A DNA stretch of 64,000 bases from Chitinophaga pinensis (GTDB lineage: Bacteria > Bacteroidota > Bacteroidia > Chitinophagales > Chitinophagaceae). The notes beneath the pieces are model-generated. The model was given only the letters and a program-made list of their open reading frames with translations, was not told where the DNA came from and did not search any database. The position numbers and the translations under genes are program-made. Every line of letters begins with the position of its first letter. Within the stretch, counting starts at the first letter, position 1. The stretch is taken from positions 1 to 64,000 of the forward strand of contig CAMDVD010000011.1 of the NCBI GenBank assembly GCA_945878115.1. Reading direction: 5' to 3'. Below, one piece after another: positions 26,401 through 35,771 of the stretch.

Positions 26401-27114
26401 TTAGTCCTTATTCTTTTCGTGAAATCTATTTTTTTCCAACATCAGATACGCCGCATCTTCTGCGCATAAACGAACTTTATCGGAATCCAATCCATTATAT
26501 AATCCACGGACATTTCTATATTTATCAATCAAGATAATCTGTTCAGGATGTATAAAATCATTTACGCCACCATCGCCCTGTTGTAAATCCAATTTAAGTT
26601 CATTGCGGGCATAATTATAAATTGCCTTTTTATCTCCTGTTAAGAAAAACCATTTATCATGATTGGCAAACATTTTATCGGCATACTCACGCAAGCGTAA
26701 AACACTGTCTGTTGTTGGATCTACAGAGATAGACAAGAATTGAATCGAGCTATCGTTTTTGAGAAATGCCTTATTCAACAATTTCATATTTTTAGAAAGT
26801 ACGGGACAAATCGTTGTACAAGAAGTAAAGAAAAAATTGAGAATTAAAATTTTCCCTTTTAGTGTTTCATTGAGGCTCACCGTATCATGCAATTGGTTAA
26901 CCAAGCTTATATCTTGCACTGTATGAAAGGTTGTATCGTATTTCATTTTCCCATTAGCCAACGCACTATCTATCTTATCAATACCATAAAAGTAAGGCAA
27001 TTTAACATGTCCATTATGACCGCCAATTTTCAGATAATAATAAGCGCCAAGAGGAACAAATAGACTTAGTAGGCCACCCAATAAAATACTTTTTACACGA
27101 CCCGATTTTTTCAT
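26401..27114 (-). CDS. SCO1/SenC-family copper chaperone
   Basis: 237 residues. An N-terminal membrane anchor (10-27) is followed by a thioredoxin fold facing the periplasm. The copper motif is SCTTICP (C99, C103), with the third ligand His in FIHPEQIILID. SCO proteins deliver copper to, or reduce, the CuA site of cytochrome c oxidase. It is transcribed towards DUF420, consistent with oxidase assembly; no oxidase subunit genes are in the window. Confidence 0.93.
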   Translation of the reverse strand: MKKSGRVKSILLGGLLSLFVPLGAYYYLKIGGHNGHVKLPYFYGIDKIDSALANGKMKYDTTFHTVQDISLVNQLHDTVSLNETLKGKILILNFFFTSCTTICPVLSKNMKLLNKAFLKNDSSIQFLSISVDPTTDSVLRLREYADKMFANHDKWFFLTGDKKAIYNYARNELKLDLQQGDGGVNDFIHPEQIILIDKYRNVRGLYNGLDSDKVRLCAEDAAYLMLEKNRFHEKNKD

Positions 27115-27224
27115 GGCGCAAATGTATATACAGAAATTGAAAGGGGCTAAATAATTATGGTTGAAATGTGTAATCCTGCCAATAATATATTTTAATGACT
27201 TTACTCAATTCAGTACGAAAATAA

Positions 27225-27310
27225 TTTGGGCGGCACTCACGCTTTTCGCTCCAAGTCCGTCCACCCCGAGGCGTTGTGGTACGGGCTTTCCGCTACAATC
27301 GTTGCCGCAA
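27225..27310 (+). repeat. Dispersed ~85-bp hairpin repeat, copy E (GC-rich inner-stem subfamily)
   Basis: Outer arms GGGCGGCACTCACGC and CAATCGTTGCCGCAATAC. The inner arms CCGTCCACC and GTGGTACGG pair, as in copy A but with different bases. The rest of 27115-27571 shows no gene. Confidence 0.88.
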
Positions 27311-27441
27311 TACATCGACTACTAAAGATCATTTTTGTCAAAACATTTGACCAATCAATAAATGAAATAAATAATAGAAATTATACCTCATATTTCAAAA
27401 AGTACTCACCCATTAAAGAACTTGTAAAGTAGGAGTTAGTG

Positions 27442-27479
27442 CTCCCTTCTCCTGAAGGGCAGAGTTGAGGATGAGGTCT
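27442..27479 (-). repeat. 38-bp dispersed repeat, copy 2 (inverted)
   Basis: The reverse complement starts AGACCTCATCCTCAACTC and ends GGAGAAGGGAG, matching 26275-26313. Confidence 0.72.
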
Positions 27480-27571
27480 GACAAAACAATTTCCGTCTTG
27501 AAAATGGATTAGAGCCATACTTTTGAAGTTAGCCATTTTAATATCCATCTAATCCACTTAATTTCGCCACC

Positions 27572-29377
27572 GTGACCAAAGATGAATTTCAACTTATTGC
27601 TGCCGCTGTACCTATCAAGCCTGGTATTTACAAATATTATAATGCCGATGATAAAATAATTTATGTAGGCAAGGCAAAGCACCTTCGCAAAAGAGTATCT
27701 TCCTACTTTAGTAAAGTGAGCGATAGTTACAAAACGCAAAAATTAGTTTCTGAAATTGTGCGTATGGAATTTACCATTGTCGATTCCGAACAAGATGCTT
27801 TATTACTCGAAAATTCGCTCATCAAACAATACCAACCAAAGTACAATTTGATGTTGAAAGATGATCGCTCCTACCCACATGTAGTGATCAAAAATGAAAC
27901 TTTTCCCAGAATTTTTCTCACACGAAAAATGATTAAAGATGGTTCTGAATATTTAGGTCCATATCCCTCTGTTGAACAAGTTCGTTTGCTTTTGGATTTT
28001 GTCAAACAAACGATTCCACTTCGTAATTGCACTTTGAATTTGAGTAAAAAAAATATCGAACAGGGTAAATTTAAAGCTTGTTTAGAATACCATATTGGCA
28101 ATTGCAAAGCCCCATGTGTTGGGCTACAGAGCAAAGAAGATTATGATTGGCATGTGCAACAAGTACGTGAAATATTTAAAGGAAAGTTAGGCGAAATTAC
28201 AAAGCACCTCAAACAAGAAATGATGGAATACGCATCGAATTTGCAATTTGAGAAAGCGGCAATCGTCAAAAAGAAATTAGAATATATCAGTCAATACCAA
28301 AGTAAATCCATCATTGTCAATCGCAAAATTGATAATGTAGATATTGCCACTATACTATCCAATGAAGACATGGCTTATGTCAATTTTATGATGGTAGTAC
28401 AAGGTAGTATTATTCAAACGCATACTGTAGCAATCGAAAAAAAATTAGATGAATCAGACGAAGAAATTTTACCTATCGCATTGTATCAATTGCGTCAAAA
28501 ATTCAAAAGCAGCAGTCGTGAAATTATTGTACCTATTCCCTTCGAATTTGATCCGCAAATCACTCTGACCATTCCAAGATTGGGCGATAAAAAAAAGTTA
28601 TTGGAGTTGAGTTTACAAAATGCGAATTATTTTATTCAAGAACAAAAACGTAAAAAAACTTTACTGTTGAGTGAAGAAAATGCAGAATCGAATAATCGAA
28701 TTCTACACGAACTACAACAAGGTTTGCAATTGCCTGAAATACCAATACATATTGAGTGTTTCGATAATTCTAATTTTCAGGGAAGCTATCCGGTAGCGGC
28801 TATGGTTTGTTTTAAAAATGGTTTGGCAGATAAAAAAGAATATCGTCATTTTCATATCAAAACAGTAGAAGGTATTAACGATTTTGCGAGTATGAAAGAG
28901 ATTGTGTACCGAAGATATAAACGAGTACTCGATGAAAAAAAACCATTGCCACAACTGATTATTATTGATGGTGGTAAAGGACAATTAAGTTCAGCTATGG
29001 ATAGTATAAACGATTTACAATTGAATGGAAAAGTAACTGTGGTTGGCCTAGCAAAAAATGTAGAAGAAATATTTTTCCCTGGCGATAGTGAATCCATTAA
29101 ATTGAATTTTCAAAGTGATGCATTGAACTTAGTAAAACGAATACGAGATGAAGTGCATCGTTTTGGTATTACCTTTCATCGACAAACAAGAAGCAGTGGC
29201 ATCATCAAAAATGAATTAGAAAACATAGAAGGCATTGGCGAAAAAACTGCGACAGAATTACTCAAACATTTTAAATCTGTGAAACGACTCAAAGCAAGTA
29301 CTGAAGCTGAAATAGCTGCTGTAGTTGGCGTTGCGAGAGCTAGGATAATTGCTGAAGGGTTGAAGAATTTGGGGTAG
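27572..29377 (+). CDS. uvrC: UvrABC system protein C (excinuclease subunit C)
   Basis: 601 residues from GTG 27572 (no closer ATG precedes the GIY domain). GIY-YIG nuclease domain: PGIYKYYNADDKIIYVGKA through the Arg/Tyr helix (15-95). A Cys-rich segment is present (C161 and following). UVR helix pair at LQFEKAAIVKKKLEYI (~226-241). The RNase H-like UvrC endonuclease domain carries ECFDNSNFQG and IIDGGKGQL (catalytic Asp residues), with HRFGITFHRQTR later. The C-terminal helix-hairpin-helix is IEGIGEKTATELLKHFKS. It makes both incisions in nucleotide-excision repair. Confidence 0.97.
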   Translation: MTKDEFQLIAAAVPIKPGIYKYYNADDKIIYVGKAKHLRKRVSSYFSKVSDSYKTQKLVSEIVRMEFTIVDSEQDALLLENSLIKQYQPKYNLMLKDDRSYPHVVIKNETFPRIFLTRKMIKDGSEYLGPYPSVEQVRLLLDFVKQTIPLRNCTLNLSKKNIEQGKFKACLEYHIGNCKAPCVGLQSKEDYDWHVQQVREIFKGKLGEITKHLKQEMMEYASNLQFEKAAIVKKKLEYISQYQSKSIIVNRKIDNVDIATILSNEDMAYVNFMMVVQGSIIQTHTVAIEKKLDESDEEILPIALYQLRQKFKSSSREIIVPIPFEFDPQITLTIPRLGDKKKLLELSLQNANYFIQEQKRKKTLLLSEENAESNNRILHELQQGLQLPEIPIHIECFDNSNFQGSYPVAAMVCFKNGLADKKEYRHFHIKTVEGINDFASMKEIVYRRYKRVLDEKKPLPQLIIIDGGKGQLSSAMDSINDLQLNGKVTVVGLAKNVEEIFFPGDSESIKLNFQSDALNLVKRIRDEVHRFGITFHRQTRSSGIIKNELENIEGIGEKTATELLKHFKSVKRLKASTEAEIAAVVGVARARIIAEGLKNLG

Positions 29378-29500
29378 CTTCAAGGAACTAAGTTGTTGGT
29401 GATAACACCAACAACGGCGGAAATCCTTTGTGCACTCAAATATTTTCAATATTAGCTTATAAGTGTCTCTATAAACAGGTAAATCATAATATAGCGCCAT

Positions 29501-29531
29501 TTTTAAAAAAAAAATTCGACCGCTACGCGGT
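29501..29531 (-). terminator. Terminator of the DUF1566 gene
   Basis: On the minus strand ACCGC-GTA-GCGGT (29519-29531) is followed closely by a run of ten T, 29 bases after the stop. Confidence 0.75.
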
Positions 29532-29559
29532 TATTTAAAATAGTTAAATTGATAAATAG

Positions 29560-29940
29560 TTAAAAAGCCCTCACAGCCCGAACATTGAATTCGTTGTCCT
29601 TGTAGTCGTTGGTCTGTCTGCCATTATCGAAGTCCTGCCTCCACGCGCCGTTACTATAGCCCTCGGTGGAACTCCAATAGTCGTTATTCGCAAAACCGCC
29701 AACTCCGATCTGTTTTAAATTAACATAAAGTGCATTTAATTCTTCTTGTGAAGGTAAATGCCAATCACTGTAACCATTTAATATCAATTCATCACAGGCC
29801 GTTTTGGCAGAGTTCCAATCCATTGATCCTAAATCTGTGATTGCTGCAACTAAACCATGCCCATTTTCTTCGTAAATAACAAATCCACCATGCTTAAATT
29901 GCAAAACAACCCCTCTTGGTTTTACTTTATATCCAGTCAT
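29560..29940 (-). CDS. DUF1566 (Lcl C-terminal, C-type-lectin-like) protein, probably 5'-disrupted
   Basis: 126 residues from ATG 29940. The whole ORF is one DUF1566 domain: GLVAAITDLGSMDWNSAKTAC, DWHLPSQEELNALY, GGFANNDYWSSTE and terminal VRAVRAF. The frame stays open upstream to about 30145 and reads plausibly (RTLSEIEQ just before the ATG) but has no start codon, and it runs into a 55-bp repeat at 30103-30157. The gene may therefore have lost its 5' end. The last ~30 codons differ sharply in codon use from the rest; see the variable-region entry. Domains of this fold are frequent targets of diversity-generating retroelements. Confidence 0.75.
   Translation of the reverse strand: MTGYKVKPRGVVLQFKHGGFVIYEENGHGLVAAITDLGSMDWNSAKTACDELILNGYSDWHLPSQEELNALYVNLKQIGVGGFANNDYWSSTEGYSNGAWRQDFDNGRQTNDYKDNEFNVRAVRAF
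29566..29690 (-). other. Candidate variable region (VR) of a diversity-generating retroelement
   Basis: From GAG (E of WSSTE) to the end, about half the codons end in C (GGC, AAC, GAC, TTC, ACC, TAC), against roughly one in ten in the upstream part of the gene. Such NNC codons are what adenine-specific mutagenesis of AAC template codons produces. The frame YWSSTE...AW..DF.NG...VRAVR matches known DGR VR endings. No reverse transcriptase or template repeat is present in the window. Confidence 0.5.
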
Positions 29941-30102
29941 TTGTTCAATTTCTGAAAGTGTTCGTTTATCCTGCCAAGAAAATGTAGCAGCTTGTTGACC
30001 TGTAGTTAGAAAGTTTATGGTTTTTGCATCACTGTTGTCGTTTAGACTACTGCTAAAATCATGTATGCGACCTTCGCCATTGCCATTTGATTCATATATT
30101 TC

Positions 30103-30157
30103 CGTTCTTCGGAGCGTCCTTCGCTCCGAAGTTATATTCTTTTGCTTTCAGCAAACT
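30103..30157 (-). repeat. 55-bp dispersed repeat, copy 2
   Basis: The reverse complement starts AGTTTGCTGAAAGCAAAAGA as in copy 1 at 24416. It ends with a perfect 9-bp hairpin, TTCGGAGCG / CGCTCCGAA. The rest of 29941-30364 shows no convincing gene. Confidence 0.82.
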
Positions 30158-30364
30158 AATCGAATATTTTTTTATAAAACAATTACCTCAACAGCCTTGC
30201 TCATTTCAAAAATCCCGCTCTTCAATATATTTCGCAGGGCATGTCGAAGTAAAGATAATGGAAGAATTATAATCTGCTCACCCACGATTAAAAATCGCTT
30301 CTTATCGAAAGTTCGAGATGCGATGCGCTAACATCACGAACAGCAAAAGGCTGGCATTATCAAA

Positions 30365-32661
30365 TCAGTTCTTAACTAGTTTTGTTCTGTATGTCTTATT
30401 GTCCGCTATTATTTCTATGTAGTAAATCCCATTTGCATATGATGAAATGTCTATGCTAAAATTTAAAGTTTCTATTTCTTTTGTTAGAATTACCTGACCA
30501 ATAGAATTTAAGATTTTTATTTCCGAATTGTCATAATCCAGTTGAGATGAAATATTGAAAATCCCATTTGTTGGATTTGGTATAATGTAAATATTTGTCA
30601 AAGTATTTATGCTATTCATTCCAACACCAATTACAGTAAAACAATTAGATGTGTCAAAGCAATTATTTTTTGTAATACTTATAGCATAATCTCCATTACT
30701 AGTTGCATTGTAAGTTTGATTTGTCCCTCCTATAATGATTGAAAAAGATGGGCAATTAAGCCATTGATATGTTGCTCCGGTTTCATTCGAAGTTAATGAA
30801 GTTCCATTTTGAGTGACTGTATTATTGATGTTGCTAATAGTGAGATTTAATGTTATTACACTATCACAACCATTTGAATTTACAAGTGTATCATAATAGG
30901 TGCCACTTGTAGTAAGTGTTTGTCCATTAAAAACAAATAAGTTACATGAAGTTTGATTAATTATATTAGCAGAAGGTGTGTTCACTACAAGGTTTAATGT
31001 TGTTGCACTATCACAACCATTTGAATTTACAAGTGTATCATAATAAGTGCCACTTGTAGTAAGTGTTTGTCCATTAAAAACAAAAGAGCTACAAGACGTT
31101 TGATTAATTGTATTTGAAGATAATGTATTAACAATAAGATTTAAAGTAATAATGCTATCACAACCATTTGAATTTACAAGTGTATCATAATAGGTGCCAC
31201 TTGTGGTAAGTGTTTGCCCGTTAAATACAAATGAGTTACATGAATTTTGATTAATTATAATTGCAGATGGTGTGTTCACTACTAGGTTTAATGTTATTAC
31301 ACTATCACAACCATTTGAATTTACAAGTGTATCATAATAAGTGCCACTTGTAGTAAGTGATTGACCATTGAAAGTATATGAATTACAAGTCGTTTGATTG
31401 ATTGTCGTTACTGTTACTGGAGAACAACAACTTCCACTATTCATAATATCACCGGTAATAGTCCATCCTTTATTTGTTATTAAATATGAACGCGCTGTAG
31501 TAACATTAGTACCATAATGCAAATTGCTAGAACCTAGTATTAAGTTGCTTGGTATATTTATATTGGCTGCCCACCCATTAAGTGTAGCTGAATAATTAAC
31601 ACAGTCCATGCCCGAACTATCTAACATATAATTGATGTGAACATTAGTATTAAGGTGCCAACTACCAAGTGATTGATTGAAGGATGTAGCATTAAAAAAC
31701 ATATTATACATAACCTGTACATTTGATATATTCCATGAGTCGATAGGTTGATTAAATGATGTTGCGCGGTTAAACATATCCTGCATATAAATTACATTTG
31801 ATACATTCCATGAGTCGATTGGTTGATTAAACGACGTGGCTCCGGCAAACATAAAGAACATAGTAGTTACATTAACTGTATTCCAATTTCCAATTGGTTG
31901 ATTAAATGACGTGGCTCCGCCAAATATCCAGGATAAATTAGTTACATTAACTGTGTTCCAATTTCCGATAGGTTGATTGAATGATGTAGCATTCCAAAAC
32001 ATATAGGACATATCTGTTACGTTAGCTGTATTCCAATTTCCAATTGGTTGATTAAATGAAGTAGCTCCATAAAACATCCCGGACATATCTGTTACATTAA
32101 CTGTATTCCAATTTCCAATTGGTTGATTAAATGACGTGGCTCCGTCAAACATCCCGGATAAATTAGTTACATTAACTGTGTTCCAATTTCCGATAGGTTG
32201 ATTGAATGATGTAGCATTCCAAAACATAGAGGACATATCTGTTACGTTAGCTGTATTCCAATTTCCAATTGGTTGATTAAATAACGGTGAATCTCTAAAC
32301 ATTTGATGCAAATTGGTAACATTCGCTGTATTCCAATTTCCGATGGGTTGATTGAATGATGTAGCACTCCAAAACATATAGGACATATTTGTTACGTTAG
32401 CTGTATTCCAATTCCCGATAGGTTGATTAAATGACGTGGCTCCCCCAAACATATTAACCATGTTAGTAACATTAGTGGTATTCCAATTTCCGATAGGTTG
32501 ATTAAAAGAAGAAGCCTGGCAAAAAATGGCAGCCATGTTAGTAACATTAGTGGTATTCCAATTTCCGATAGGTTGATTGAATGAGGTTGCTCCATGAAAC
32601 ATACTAGACATATCACTAACGCTACTTGTATTCCAATTTCCGATAGGTTGATTAAAAGAAT
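30365..32661 (-). pseudogene. BspA-like (DUF285) repeat surface protein with T9SS tail, 5'-truncated by an IS
   Basis: The open frame gives 748 residues from ATG 32611, but the repeat continues upstream to the IS edge at 32661, so the N-terminus and signal peptide are lost. Residues 1-~325: thirteen 25-residue DUF285 repeats (MF..ATSFNQPIGNWNT.NVTN). Residues ~395-580: four ~47-residue repeats (INQT.C.S..FNGQ.LTTSG, YYDTLVNSNGCDS). An Ig-like stretch follows, and the end is a type A T9SS sorting domain (IIPNPTNGIFNIS..., ending YRTKLVKN). It would be a secreted cell-surface protein. Without a signal peptide it is probably not exported unless a promoter and start are supplied. Confidence 0.85.
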
Positions 32662-33662
32662 GATTCTGTCGAAGTCTGCCACAACGTAAGCTGGTTATGT
32701 AGCTACTAGTTTACTTTGTATTCTAAACTAAGAATATGAACATACTAGATTTCAGTACACTCTACACTGACAATGAAAGTTGTATAACCCATTTCCGAAA
32801 AGAAAGAGAAAAAGAGGGTATTGTTTGTAAGCGATGTAGTTGTAAAGACCATTATTGGCTTAGTTCAAAAAATCAATGGCAGTGCAAATCTTGCAGGTTT
32901 AGAACAACTATAAAAAGCGGTACCATAATGGAAGATTCAAAATTCAGTTTACTCGATTGGTATAAAGCAATATGCTTGATTACATTTAGCAAAAAAGGGA
33001 TTTCTGCTAAAGAATTACAAAGGCAGTTTGATAGAAAATGGTATAAAAGTACTTGGTTGTTATTTCATAAAATACGCAAAGCCATGGGAAATAGAGATAG
33101 TATTTATCAACTCAAAGGATCAATAGAACTAGATGATGCTTATATTACAGTAGAAACTACAGAAAAAGAGAAGAAAAAGCAGAAAGCAGGTAGAGGAACT
33201 GTAACACATAGTAGTATCACTGTAATGGCAGAATCTACAAAATTAGAAAACATAGAAACTGGCAAGAGATCTAGTCATTGTGGATACTACAAAATGAAGG
33301 TAACAGAAAGTCAAAAATCAACAGAAGTCAATGAAATCGTAGAAAAATTAGTTGATTCTCAAACTATAGTATTTACAGATAAAAGCACAAGCTATGTAGA
33401 TATTGAAAAGTATGTTGAAGCTCATTATACAGAACTTTCAAGTAACGAAACTACAAAAACAACATTGAAATGGGTACACGTTGCCATAAGTAATGCCAAA
33501 AGAACTTTCAATGGGATCTATCATAAAATCAATGCCAAGTATTTGCAAAATTATTTAGATGAGTTCTGTTACAAATTAAATCGAAGATATTTTGGCAAAA
33601 GACTTTTTGATAGACTCGTTGTAGCAGTGGCTCAGAATCTTGTGGCAAACTAAGACAGAATC
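32662..33662 (+). mobile_element. IS1595-family insertion sequence (ISXO2-like transposase)
   Basis: 1001 bp. The terminal inverted repeats are imperfect: GATTCTGTC..AGT.TGCCACAA at both ends (left from 32662, right complement ending 33662). One transposase gene fills most of it. Flanking octamers (AAAAGAAT at left, AAAAAGTT at right) are not identical, so a clean target duplication is not visible. Confidence 0.88.
32736..33653 (+). CDS. IS1595-family transposase
   Basis: 305 residues. N-terminal zinc ribbon (C31, C34, C50, C53), with WQCKSCRFRTTIKSGTIMEDSK as in the family. A linker region has LLFHKIRKAMGNRD. The DDE domain (ISXO2-like) has IELDDAYI (D133/D134), VFTDKSTSY (second acidic region) and a C-terminal HVAISNAKRTFNGIYHKINAKYL that replaces the usual HTN..IEG segment. 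It appears intact. Confidence 0.93.
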   Translation: MNILDFSTLYTDNESCITHFRKEREKEGIVCKRCSCKDHYWLSSKNQWQCKSCRFRTTIKSGTIMEDSKFSLLDWYKAICLITFSKKGISAKELQRQFDRKWYKSTWLLFHKIRKAMGNRDSIYQLKGSIELDDAYITVETTEKEKKKQKAGRGTVTHSSITVMAESTKLENIETGKRSSHCGYYKMKVTESQKSTEVNEIVEKLVDSQTIVFTDKSTSYVDIEKYVEAHYTELSSNETTKTTLKWVHVAISNAKRTFNGIYHKINAKYLQNYLDEFCYKLNRRYFGKRLFDRLVVAVAQNLVAN

Positions 33663-33668
33663 AAAAAG

Positions 33669-33875
33669 TTAATATTCATTATTACGATGAATGTCTGTTT
33701 TTTTGTGATTGCATGGATTCTGGAGCATATGGCCGTCTATTTTATAAAATTGGCTAATTACGTGAATAGGGATGCAATGTTTTTTGGGAAGAAAATCTTC
33801 AGTTCCTGGCCTTAGTAATTCAAAATACTTCTTTGGCTGCAAATAATAATGAGGCGCAGGTATGTATGTAGACAT
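33669..33875 (-). CDS. Small hypothetical protein next to the IS
   Basis: 68 residues, unrecognised. The composition looks protein-like (YIPAPHYYLQPKKYFELLRPG, PIHVISQFYKIDGHMLQNPC). It ends 7 bases from the IS right end and may be a truncated or full small gene. The start ATG overlaps the region upstream of the next gene. Low confidence. Confidence 0.4.
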   Translation of the reverse strand: MSTYIPAPHYYLQPKKYFELLRPGTEDFLPKKHCIPIHVISQFYKIDGHMLQNPCNHKKTDIHRNNEY

Positions 33876-33900
33876 AAATCACTTCATCGAATTATTCGCC

Positions 33901-34200
33901 ATGGCAAATAATACATCCCAACATATTTTAAATACTTCTGCTAATCTTCTTGGTTTTTGCCTTCTAGTGATTACGTCTTTACATGTCACAAATTATTCGG
34001 AAACAAGCATCATTGACGAATTTACATCTGGGGTTGCGTTACTCATCATTTTTTCGGGTCTAATTTCATTCATCTCCATCAGAACTTCAAATAGTAAAAG
34101 AGAAAAAAGCTTTGAGACAATTGCAGATTATTTATTTGTAACAGCATTGATTGGAATATTGGTCATTGTCCTACTCATCGTTTTTAGAGTCATTAAATAA
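33901..34200 (+). CDS. Conserved three-helix membrane protein
   Basis: 99 residues from ATG 33901; a start 39 bases upstream (33862) is possible but adds an unlike N-terminus. Predicted membrane helices lie at about 12-30, 38-60 and 76-97. SANLLGFCLLVITSLHVT and SFISIRTSN..R.E.FETIADYLFV are conserved in a family of small bacterial membrane proteins without known function. No partner gene is evident; the IS lies upstream. Confidence 0.7.
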   Translation: MANNTSQHILNTSANLLGFCLLVITSLHVTNYSETSIIDEFTSGVALLIIFSGLISFISIRTSNSKREKSFETIADYLFVTALIGILVIVLLIVFRVIK

Positions 34201-34301
34201 ATGCAGTAGGTCTACTTCTACACTTTTTAAAATCTCTTGGTAAAAAAATATCGACGAGAATCAAGCAGGCGTTCAAATTAAATGCCGCACGCCAGAGGGC
34301 A

Positions 34302-35633
34302 TTAGTTTATCAGATAATATGGAAATTGTTTGCATTTATTACTTGGAATTTTTGGTTCGGCACAATAAATTCTATTCGCAAGTTTTACGGTATTATTTTG
34401 TACTTCTTGCAAGATGAGATCCCAGGTAACGAAGAACTTTGGCCCGCTACAAAAGCCTTCCAGCGAGGATTTGAAGAAGAAGGAGAAGAATCCACCAAAT
34501 TGCGGATTGCTAGTTGCATACTGTCCGCTCTCGGCTGCTGTGGCTAATATAGATAATTGATTATTGTTTAGAAATAAATTCCGACAATTGATATCATTCC
34601 AGAAAACGCCACCTGATTTTACTTTCATTGGTGCGGGTGCAACTTTTTTTGGTGCCAATACATCGGCATTACAACAATCGCTAAAAACTAAATTTAAACG
34701 TGCATTTTTTGCTCTAATAATAGAGTCCACTTTTTCCATGCTCAGCGAAGATTTAATATGATTTTTTGTTGAGTCGATGCGTAAGTCCATATACGGAAAT
34801 AAGTGATTGTCATCGGTCATCCTAAAGCCATGTCCTGTATAATAAAAGACCATAATATCTTGCGAATTTGGTTTTATTTTGGCAAGCGTATCCAATACAT
34901 TTTTGGATGAAAATTGTTGTCCATCTATGGTATAAATTTTCAATTGAAACCCTAAATAATTTTTTATTCCTGTGTATAAGTCTATCGTTCGTTTTGCATC
35001 CATGCCACATTCTTTTCCGATATGTGGATCTAAGGTTCCAGCAACAATGATTAAATGCATGGTTATATCTTTTGCTGGTGGTAAAATACTTCTGGTTTGC
35101 ATTTTATTGAAGTATACAAAAAAGCTATCGAAAGGGCTGAAGTAATTAGATAAATAGGCTTGTGTAATCGTTTTTCTGTCGAGCTGTTGAACAATCAAAG
35201 TAGATTTCGGGTCGATATATTTTTTACCATTCGGGTCTATAGAAACCAATTTGGATGGTTCCATAAATTTTGTTTTGTTGTTGTAGGTAAATAGAAAAAC
35301 GGGCGTATCGGGATGCTGCGCAAAATCGGTTTGAATGATATTAGGGTTGATGCTTGTGATGTAAATTTTTTTGGGGTTAGGTTTGTCATTTTTATCTAAG
35401 ATTATTTCCTGGTCTAAATCCATTTCTACTAACATGTCTTTTTTATCTTCTGGTGTTTGGTATACAGTGCGCATAAAACCACTGCCATCTTCATACAGGA
35501 TAAAAAAGGCATTATACGTTGTCGTGTCGCGCGAAGAGTGATAATTGTATTTTAATTGATAAATAGATTGTGCAAATGTTTTGCTTTGTACCGAAAGAAA
35601 GCTTACAAAAAAGAAAAGTAATTTTAAACGCAT
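34302..35633 (-). CDS. Secreted caspase-family (C14-like) protein
   Basis: 443 residues from ATG 35633; the longer frame to 35729 adds 32 non-signal residues. Signal peptide 1-21 (MRLKLLFFFVSFLSVQSKTFA). Residues 25-185 are of unknown, beta-rich character. From 190 comes a caspase fold: LIIVAGTLD, YTGIKNYLGF, FYYTGHGFR with catalytic His 268 and LVFSDCCNAD with Cys 320 or 321. Metacaspase-like proteins cleave after basic residues; export makes this one periplasmic or extracellular. It is divergent from fabD. A TATATTTG box upstream on the minus strand (~35696-35703) may be its -7 element. Confidence 0.85.
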   Translation of the reverse strand: MRLKLLFFFVSFLSVQSKTFAQSIYQLKYNYHSSRDTTTYNAFFILYEDGSGFMRTVYQTPEDKKDMLVEMDLDQEIILDKNDKPNPKKIYITSINPNIIQTDFAQHPDTPVFLFTYNNKTKFMEPSKLVSIDPNGKKYIDPKSTLIVQQLDRKTITQAYLSNYFSPFDSFFVYFNKMQTRSILPPAKDITMHLIIVAGTLDPHIGKECGMDAKRTIDLYTGIKNYLGFQLKIYTIDGQQFSSKNVLDTLAKIKPNSQDIMVFYYTGHGFRMTDDNHLFPYMDLRIDSTKNHIKSSLSMEKVDSIIRAKNARLNLVFSDCCNADVLAPKKVAPAPMKVKSGGVFWNDINCRNLFLNNNQLSILATAAESGQYATSNPQFGGFFSFFFKSSLEGFCSGPKFFVTWDLILQEVQNNTVKLANRIYCAEPKIPSNKCKQFPYYLIN

Positions 35634-35771
35634 AGACAATATTTTATGGGTTACAAGTGAAATCAATTGCTTCAATTTTAAATTTTGAACAATAGTACAA
35701 ATATATTTCTTTCCTAAAATATTTGCCATTTAAACATGAGCGATTATATTCGACAAAATTTGAAAAGATAC

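Noticed and set aside
29378-34300. Reverse transcriptase or template repeat for the DGR-like variable region
   Set aside because: I found no RT motif (YxDD) and no near-copy of the variable region in the window.
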